Shown here piece after piece: positions 56,601 to 64,000 of a stretch of 64,000 nucleotides of DNA (positions within the stretch are counted from its first letter, which is position 1; every line of letters starts with the position of its first letter). The stretch is taken from positions 2,212-66,211 of the forward strand of contig VYZI01000385.1 in the NCBI GenBank assembly GCA_013397695.1, given 5' to 3'. This DNA comes from Centropus unirufus. Taxonomy: Eukaryota > Chordata > Aves > Cuculiformes > Centropidae. Below the pieces are notes generated by a model. That model was not told the DNA's origin and searched no databases. It saw nothing but the letters and a program-made list of their open reading frames with translations. Position numbers and translations under genes: made by a program.

Positions 56601-59600
56601 CCAAGCAGGCACACACATCCTCGGAGACCTTTGTAGGGGAAAGGGGATGGGCAGCAGCCATTTTCACCAGGCTTGGGTCCCCCTGCACCCTGGGTCCGGT
56701 CCTGCAGCAAGGCAGAGCCCCTCATTCGAATGAGATGCTCTTCATCTTGTGCTGAGAGGACAGAAGGAGCTGCTGACCGGGTGTTTGCTTTGAAGACAAG
56801 AATGTGCACGTAGATCAACAACAGTGATGAGTGCCAGGAGCAGAACGTGGGCTCCAGGTGGCTCCTGGTGTTCACTGCCATGGCTGGGTGGGTTGCTGCA
56901 GGGTGGTGTGCCCAGAAAATGGGCATGACCCCTTCCCTGAGGAGGTAACTGAGTTTCAGAAAGAGCCGTAACAGGGATGGTTCTTTAATGGCTCCGATCT
57001 CCACATGGCCGTGTGGGTGCTGCTCTGATGGGAGAGTTTCTGACTCGCTGGGGGTTTGTTTTCGTTTCCCTGCTCTGTGAGGTTCAAGGCACCCTGCAGC
57101 AGCAAGGCCAGAATCCCAGTAATGCTGGGAGGTGCTGAAACCCGTGAACTATCCTCCCCTATGTGGTCCTCAAGCCAGGAAGGGTAGCTTACCTGTGCTT
57201 GTGTGTATCACACAGCCGGATCGCATTTGGTGCTTTCCCCCTGTGTCCTCTGGTACCAGCATTCTGCTCCCTGTGTTCCTTCCATGCTTTGCCCTTTCCT
57301 TTTCTTGCCAGCTCTTTTCTTCTTTCTGTCTCCTCTGATTTTTCCAAGACCCCGTTACTCCCTTGGTTTCCCTCCCTCTCTCTTTCCCTTCTCTCTTATC
57401 TCCCCCCTCCTTTTTTCTTCCTCCAGTGTTGTTGTCCTTCACCCATCAGCTCCAGGGCGTCCTCTTACCTGCGTCTCCACCTCTCTGACCCTTTCTTTTT
57501 TCCTAGGTGGTACCATGGGCACCTGTCAGGCTCTGCAGCTGAGTCACTTCTCCAGGCCAAAGCCACCCCTTGGACCTTCTTGGTGCGGGAGAGCCTCAGC
57601 AAACCTGGGGATTTTGTCTTGTCTGTCCTCACTAACCAGCTTAAACCTGGTTCTGATGCTCCACCAGCTGGGGCAACCAGTGCCTCTGGGGCCCCGCTCA
57701 AAGTCACGCACATCAAGATCATGTGTGAGGTGAGCAGTTGGGGGAGCACAAGGGAATTCAGGGGAAGACATCTCTGCTGATCGTGTCCTCAAAAGCACGG
57801 GTCCTGTCAGCTTGATTACCACGAGCAGTGTTGCCGATTTTGAATCAGAGTGCTGGCACCTTGCACGTTCCTTAGGTCCTTGCTCCGTCCTGGGTGACCA
57901 TGTGTAGTGCTGGGTGCTCAGACACAAGAGGAAGTGGGGCTCCGTGTGTCCAAGACCTCCAGTACATGGAGTTCAAGGCGTGAGAGAGGAGGATTCACAA
58001 TCTAATTGCAAGTTTATCAGAAGAGTTGAAAGCCCTTGGAGGAGGGGCATCTGCAGGGCCTTCACACTTGGTCTGAAGGATATCACCAACCTGTCACAAG
58101 TTCTCCTATTTCTTCCTTACGGGATGATGCAGAGTGCAGAGGGGGGGTTTCAAGAAGAGAAGGCAACTGACCTTAAATGACAGCTGAGGGCAATCGACCT
58201 TCTCTGGGCTTCCATCACTGAGGACAGGAGGCAGTTCGCTGTGCTATGCACTTGGTATTCTCAGGGCAAGCTGCCATTCGACCTCCCTGCCAGTGGAAAT
58301 GCTTTGCTAGATGGCCCAGGGTGGTGCTTATGACTTTGCCCCCCAGCGTTGCCTTTTCCTTGTGCATTATCAGCTTTGTCTATAGGAGCATCCTCAGTGG
58401 GATGTTACTCATTCTTCCTCCATTTAGAATGGGCGCTACACGGTTGGAGGTCCTGAAATGTTTGACAGCTTGGCAGATCTGGTGGAGTACTACAAGAAGA
58501 CTGGAATTGAGGAGATGTCTGGCTCCTTTGTGTACCTGAAGCAGGTAAATCCCGTTTCCTCTGTTTTTAAAGGATCTTTTGAAGGGACCCACTGGCTGTT
58601 TGTTTCTGCTTTGTGTCCCTCTCCTTTTTTCCACAGCGCACGGAGGAGACTTTGCTCTCCGGCAGCATCTCTCTCTCATACCAACCCGTTGTGTTTTCCC
58701 GTCCCCAGCCCTACTATGCTACGAGGGTGAACGCTGCTGACATTGAGAACAGAGTGCAGGAACTGAACAAGAAGAGTCTGTCCGAGGAGACATCCAAGGC
58801 TGGATTCTGGGAAGAATTTGACGTAAGAAACTGCTGGGGGACATTATTCTGGCTTTTTGGGAACTCCCTGTGCACCACCTCATTCTCAATCCCTGATTTC
58901 TTCCTGGACACAAACTTCTGAGGTTTCCTGTAAATTCCTGTCAGTTTCTCTCTGAAAGAAGTGTCTGTTTGGAACATGCTCTCCCCGGGGGACCGAGTGG
59001 CATATTTTGGTGACTCCAGTGAGGTGGAAATGTGTTTTTTTTTCATGGCTGGGAGAATGAGTCACCAAGACAGTAAGGGGATTAACCTTGAACTTTTCAA
59101 GTCTAGGTTTGCTTTTTCTTTCTCTCCTCCCCCACAAACATGCCCGTGTGCCCCCAGAGTCACCGCTGTTCCTCTGAGTGCCCATGTCCCGTGTCATACA
59201 ACGTGACCTTGCCATGACTACTCTCTCTTCTGCTCTCAGAGTCTGCAAAAACAGGAAGCTAAGCACCTGTTTGACCGTCTTGAGGGTCAGAGACCTGAAA
59301 ACAAGAGCAAGAACCGATACAAGAATATCTTGCCCTGTGAGTCTTGCTTCTCCACTGTAAAAAAAACCAAACAAACAGACACAGACCAGCAATGAAAGAG
59401 GCGCCCAAGTCACCCCTGGCCTTGCCTTGGCCTTCTCTGTCCTCTGGTGCGCCACTGAGGGTTTAAGAGCTGATGAGAGAGGTCACAGCCTTGCCGTGTC
59501 CTTGACGGAAGGAGGGGTGGGTAGCTCAGGCTCTCTAGCTTCTGATGGTCCATCATAAGGATAGAGAGGTGGGAGGACAGGGTGAGGTTCGTCCAACCCC

Positions 59601-62582
59601 AGGGAAAAAGTGAAAATACATGCTGCACGTGCTGGGCACCGAGTACTGCTTTTTCTGCTAATTCTTTCACTGCATCCCCAGTTGATCACTCCAGAGTCAT
59701 ACTCCAAGGAAGGGACCCAAACATCCCTGGATCTGACTATATCAATGCCAACTACGTCAAGGTGAGACTCTCGAAAGAGGACCCAAAATGGGGGAAGGCC
59801 TGCCTGCTGCTGCAGCCCTCCTGACCCTCCTCTGTCTGCACTCAGAACAACCTGATCAGCCCCGATGAGTGCACCAAGACCTACATCGCTAGTCAGGGCT
59901 GCCTGGATGCCACAGTCAATGACTTCTGGCAAATGGTGTGGCAGGAGAACACGTGCATTATCGTGATGACCACGCGGGAGGTAGAAAAAGGGCGGGTAAG
60001 TAGAAGTCTGTAGGTGTCTCAGAGCTGCCCTTTTCTCCCCTTCAACCCCTGCTCCGCTCTTCCTCTTTCCTGCCTTCTGTCCATCCTCACCCTGCCCTCT
60101 CTGCCCCACAGAACAAATGTGTGCCTTACTGGCCAGAGGTGGGCAGCACGAAGGAATATGGTGTCTACCTCGTGGAGAATGCTGAGGAGCACGATGCACT
60201 GGAGTACAAACTCCGACACTTCCGCATGTGCCCCAGGGATAACGTGAGTGTGCCTGGTCGAGGACTGTCGTGGAGCCCATGGGGCTGATGGTCACTGCCA
60301 GGGAGCTGCTGGGTGCTGTGGTGATGCTGCTGTTGTGTCCTTCTTGGGGTTGCTGTTCCTGCACAGTTCAGGCTGGAATCACGCTGGTGGAATCACCAAG
60401 TGCACAGGAAATGGAGATTCCCCCTGGCTTCAGTCCCACCTGTCCCTGGGACAGAGGCCAGGGATAGCACTGGGTTGTAGTTCTACCTGTGGGGTGTTGT
60501 GTCTTACCAGAGTAAGGCTGTGCGTGAGATCTGGCAGTACCAGTACCTGAGCTGGCCTGACCACGGTGTACCCAGCGAGCCAGGAGGAGTGCTCAGCTTT
60601 CTCGACCAAATAAACCAGAAGCAGGAGAGCATCCCAGGTGCAGGACCTATTCTGGTGCACTGCAGGTTGGTACAGAGGCTGGGCTTTGAAGCATTCTCCC
60701 GTATGGGTGAGGTGTAGAAAGTCTGTCCTGCCGCACCAGCTCTTCCCTAGGCCTTGCAAGTGAAGCTTATGCCAGCCCTGGTATTTGGTTGTTCCTCTTT
60801 GATGTCCCGAAACCAAACTCCACTGCCTGTTGAATCCTTGACTCTTCCGCGGCGTTGCTGAACCGCTGCTGCAAGTGCCACATCCTTCCCCAGATGGGTT
60901 GTATTGTTCTGACTTCTGCTTGTCCTCCTCTTGCAGTGCTGGGATTGGCCGCACCGGAACTATCATTGTCATTGATATGATAGTGGAAACAATCTCCACC
61001 AAGGGTAAGAGGAACCCAAAGTGTCTTGACGTGAACTGGCCTACCCAGCAGGGCCATGCCCTTACGTACGGCTGCAAAGGGATGAAAACTCTCGGGTGGC
61101 GGTAGGAGAGGTTCTGCCACAGCCCTGAGAAGGTTGTGCTGTCCTTGATGTGCGGCAGCTGCTGACCTCTGCACTGTATCCATCTACTGTTGCTTCAGCC
61201 TTCCCTGAGCTTGGGTTTTTCCTCCGGGGTCAGATGCTGAGCGGGAAGCAGGGGTAGGAGGTCCATATAGGAGTAAAGGGTATGGAGGGAGTTGGAAACT
61301 TTTTAATTGACCTCCACTGTGACTGGTTTTGGTGAAGTGGGAGAGGGGGTCACTGAACGCGTCCACAAGTCTTTCTGGTTCCCACTGCCAGGACTGGACT
61401 GTGACATTGACATCCAGAAGACCATCCAAATGGTGAGGGCCCAACGCTCAGGGATGGTGCAGACGGAGGCGCAGTACAAGTTCATCTACATGGCCATCTG
61501 CCAGTTCATAGAGACCACCAAGAAAAAGCTGGAAGTTATCCAGGTGAGAAAGGGGCCTCTCCTGTCCTGTTAGCGTAGGCTCTGCACGGTGCTGGCTGTG
61601 ACCCCAGGTATCTGTTGCCCAAGCTTTAAGCCAGCACTGGGACCTACAGGGATTACGATGCTGCACCAAGATTTCTGTCTCAGTTCCTCCCTTTAAAATT
61701 CAAGGGACAACAGCCGGAGTGCCAGCCCCTTCTGAACGGCTCAGCAGCAGCGCGTTTCAAAGCAGTGGTTTTGGCTGCCTTCTATATAACAGCTCTGCTA
61801 AGTGCTGGTTTGTTACAAGCTCAATCTAAGACAGGCAAAGGCTCCTTTCCTCTTTGTCTTTCCCATCCTAGTTCTACACAGTTGCCTCTCAAGCCCTTGT
61901 GGGCAGGATTTTCTCCTGCTAGCGAAGAAGGGGCAGCTTTTATCTCTCCTTGTAGCCTCTGGCAGCATCCAATAGCTGCTGCCTTCTGTTTAATATTCAT
62001 TAGCTGACACGTGGCACTCTCAGGCATTCCACTGCCTCCAGAAATCTGTTGCCTCACTGTTCGCTCCCATATGAGGCTTCGTCCCTGCTGCTCACTCTGC
62101 AGCAGCAGCGGGCAGCGTGCCCCGAGCCTGGGAACTTCAGCGATCCACCGAGATCCTAGCATGGAAGCACGGTTAAACAGCCAGAAGTCTTCCATGATGC
62201 CTCACATGTTTCTCCCAAACTGCACTCTTCTCAGCTTGGTTTTTCTCTCCTTTAGGCTCAGAAGGGCAAGCAAAATGAGTCTGAGTATGGGAACATTGCC
62301 TACCCCCCTGCAGTGAGGAACGCTCATGCCAAAGTTTCACGGAAATCCTCCAAGTAAGAATTCACCTAAAGGAGAGGCTGAGCGATTCCTGCCTCTGGCA
62401 ATGGTCTCCCTGTGGGCTTGGCTGGCTTTTTCCTCTTGCTCACTTTTTCCCTTGTTTTGACCTGGTCTTGCAGGCAGAAAGAGGAGTCAACGGTTTATGA
62501 GAACTTGGGGAAAAAGGAGGAGAAGGTGCTGAAACAGCGCTCCTTGGAGAAGAAGCTGAAAGGCTCACTGAAGAAAAAATAG
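53638..62582 (+). CDS. PTPN6: Tyrosine-protein phosphatase non-receptor type 6 (SHP-1)
   Basis: A cytosolic phosphatase that damps immune-receptor signalling by binding phospho-ITIMs through two SH2 domains. Coding exons: 53638-53645 (MVR), 53914-54036, 54327-54521, 57507-57729, 58428-58544, 58709-58822, 59240-59336, 59682-59761, 59846-59995, 60112-60243, 60511-60665, 60937-61004, 61392-61543, 62256-62353, 62474-62582. The sum is 1821 nt, giving 606 aa (human 595). N-SH2 runs from W4 with FLARPS (R30). C-SH2 runs from W110 with FLVRES (R136) and has about 11 extra residues (GSDAPPAGATSAS region). The PTP domain shows KNRYKNILPFDHSRV, WPDHGVP and HCSAGIGRTGT (Cys about 464, codon split from the next by an intron), and QTEAQYKFIY. 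Tail tyrosines ESEYGN (549) and VYENL (579) are conserved, with a basic KGSLKKK end. All catalytic residues are present. VNAADIENRVQELNKK distinguishes it from SHP-2. Confidence 0.97.
54522..57506 (+). other. PTPN6 intron 3, with an internal degenerate duplication
   Basis: This is the largest intron of the gene (about 3 kb). No alternative exon is recognised. Two segments, about 55971-56030 and 56371-56445, share 'tttgtggaagcag', 'gacagag.tgcagt' and 'ggccttc', then 'cagc' blocks, suggesting an old local duplication or two copies of an unnamed repeat. A pyrimidine-rich stretch (57240-57500) precedes the acceptor. Confidence 0.5.
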
Positions 62583-63153
62583 GCAATGTTGCAGGTAGCC
62601 AGTGGGGGTTTTGGACCCAGGCTGCAGGGCTGGAGCTCATGTCCAGGCTGGCCTGGCTCACATTCCTTATTTTTGGACTGGAGGTAGGCCTTCCCTTTCT
62701 CATCTGTGCCACTCCTCAGTGCCCTGAACCAGGCCGCTTTCCAGCTTAGCTGACCTCGTTGTCCCTTGCCTGTGCAGGCAAGCGAAGGCTCCTGCTGCCC
62801 CTCCTTTCCCTTGCTCCCTGACCGCTGGGGCCCAAACTCACCTCTGCTGCATCAGCTTCCGCAGGCTTCTTGAGGAAGAGCTAAGGAAGGTATTTACAGG
62901 CGCTACATCTCTGCCCACTGCTGTGAGTTAGAGTTTAGCCTTGTTAGTGCTCACTGAACGCTCATCTTTTTAAGTAAGTCTGGAGGTTTCGGCCTATTTC
63001 AGCTCAGGCCCTCTGTAATTCAACAGGAAACCTCCTCTTGCCTTAATACCCTCTGACCTACAATCCTTTTTTTACTTGATCCCTTGGCTGGATGCTGTAA
63101 ATATTCCAGAACGTGAGGTGGTGGCCATGTACCCTCCTTTGTTTGTAAATAAA
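62583..63153 (+). terminator. PTPN6 3' untranslated region and poly(A) signal
   Basis: About 570 bases of noncoding sequence end in a canonical AATAAA (63148-63153) within 'tttgtaaataaacaag', followed by a TG-rich stretch. No other AATAAA occurs between stop and this site. Confidence 0.85.
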
Positions 63154-63469
63154 CAAGTATTTGTTTGACTGCTGAGTCCTGAAAGGTTTTGGGTTTTCTT
63201 CCCCAGAATTTCTCTTTGAGTACAGCTGTACTCCTGGCTTCACTTGCAGCCTGCAAAGACTTACAGACATGGCTCTAGCTTAGTTTTCATCACTTCCTGC
63301 AACCTTCGCTCTCCTGGACAGAAGCTGCGACCCATTGCAGGGGCTCCTGGCCTTGAGAGTTGAGTGTTGGTAATTGTCGGGTAAGCCTGAGCACAGAAAG
63401 TTTCCTGGGACAAACTCAGACATGGACTTTTGCTCTTAAATTTTGGTATTTGGAAAAGTTGTCTTCAAA

Positions 63470-63945
63470 TCCAATGCTTCAAAGCCAGCATGGCTTCCTG
63501 AAGGGAAAGTCATGCCTTACTAACAATAATCTTCTGTGCCAAGGTTTCCTGCCTGGCAGACAACAGGAAGGCAGCAGATGTGGGGTTTTTTTGGATTTTA
63601 GTGAAGCTTTTGACAGAGCCTGTCAGTATCCTCCTGGACAACACCCAGCACGATGCCGGACACAACACCACAATGGATGAGCGACTGGTGAGAGGGTCAG
63701 GCTCAAAGAGTTGCAGTAAATGGACATAAAGCTGCATTACGGGATGTTCAGATTGGATACTAGGAAAAAGTTCCTCACTGAGAGCTCCCCAGGGAAGCGG
63801 TCATGGTCCCAAGTCTGTGTTCAAGGCACCTTTAGACAACTCTTACCCACAGTTTAACTTCCAGGTTCTCCTGTGTGCAGTGAGAAGCTGGACTCGCTGA
63901 TCCCTGTGGGTCCCAGCCAGCTCAGGCTCTTCTATGAGAAATCTC
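63470..63945 (+). mobile_element. CR1 LINE, internally deleted
   Basis: The + strand first shows CR1 coding remnants (SQHGFLKGKSCLTNN, then VFLDFSEAFD, equivalent to the reverse-transcriptase LDFxKAFD). Near 63730 it jumps to the 3' region ('cagattggatactaggaaaa', 'ccccagggaagcgg') and ends near 'ctcttctatgag'. Several hundred bases between the two parts are missing. Confidence 0.88.
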
Positions 63946-64000
63946 CAAGTCCACTCCCAGATCCAGTACAGGCAGCCCAGGGAGACAGGGAAAACCTTGG

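Noticed and set aside
63160..64000. miR-200c/miR-141 cluster, which follows PTPN6 in mammals
   Set aside because: I looked for the mature-RNA cores TAATACTG and TAACACTG after the PTPN6 poly(A) site and found neither. The cluster may lie beyond the window or be absent.

Overview
The window is vertebrate, almost certainly avian, nuclear DNA. Protein-coding genes are split by GT-AG introns, and interspersed repeats are nearly all CR1 LINE fragments with the bird-type 3' end (the 'atagaatcatagaat' kind of terminus). The gene order LRRC23 (3' end only) - ENO2 - ATN1 - U7 snRNA - C12orf57 - PTPN6, all on the + strand, is the order known from human 12p13.31. The locus is therefore a conserved syntenic block. 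I assembled exons by eye from splice sites, phase and remembered family sequence; phases close exactly for ENO2 (434 codons), ATN1 (1190), C12orf57 (122) and PTPN6 (606).

Layout. 1-2.6 kb: last three coding exons of LRRC23 and its poly(A) signals. 2.7-13.2 kb: ENO2 (gamma-enolase), with a probable leader exon right after LRRC23, eleven coding exons, and a 1.3 kb antisense CR1 carrying reverse-transcriptase remnants in the last intron. 13.2-35 kb: a long gene-poor interval with two CpG islands. The island at 15.2-15.7 kb carries a ZNF143-type motif. The island at 20.3-22.3 kb is broken by a 996-base run of N and preceded by three head-to-tail copies of a ~390 bp unit. These islands are the best candidates for the untranslated 5' end of ATN1. 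35.2-44.5 kb: ATN1 (atrophin-1), nine coding exons, with the polyglutamine tract reduced to two QQ pairs and with long serine runs.

45.4-46.9 kb is a compact, CpG-rich regulatory and gene cluster. It holds a duplicated CCAAT/octamer-like module, a PSE-like element, a U7 snRNA gene that I recognised from its histone-pairing arm, Sm-like site and 3' stem, then a CCAAT-box array and the three-exon C12orf57 gene. 46.9-53.6 kb: repeat-rich spacer. 53.6-63.2 kb: PTPN6 (SHP-1 phosphatase), fifteen coding exons starting with a three-codon MVR exon and ending with a poly(A) signal. The window closes in an internally deleted CR1.

The genes are not an operon: they are a neuronal glycolytic enzyme, a nuclear corepressor, a small RNA for histone mRNA 3' processing, a small developmental protein and a haematopoietic phosphatase. 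I found no wholly unknown protein system. The observations most worth following up are the U7 gene with its tandemly repeated promoter module, the triplicated unit abutting the gapped CpG island, the ZNF143 island without an assigned gene, the loss of the atrophin polyQ, and an 11-residue insertion in the second SH2 domain of SHP-1.
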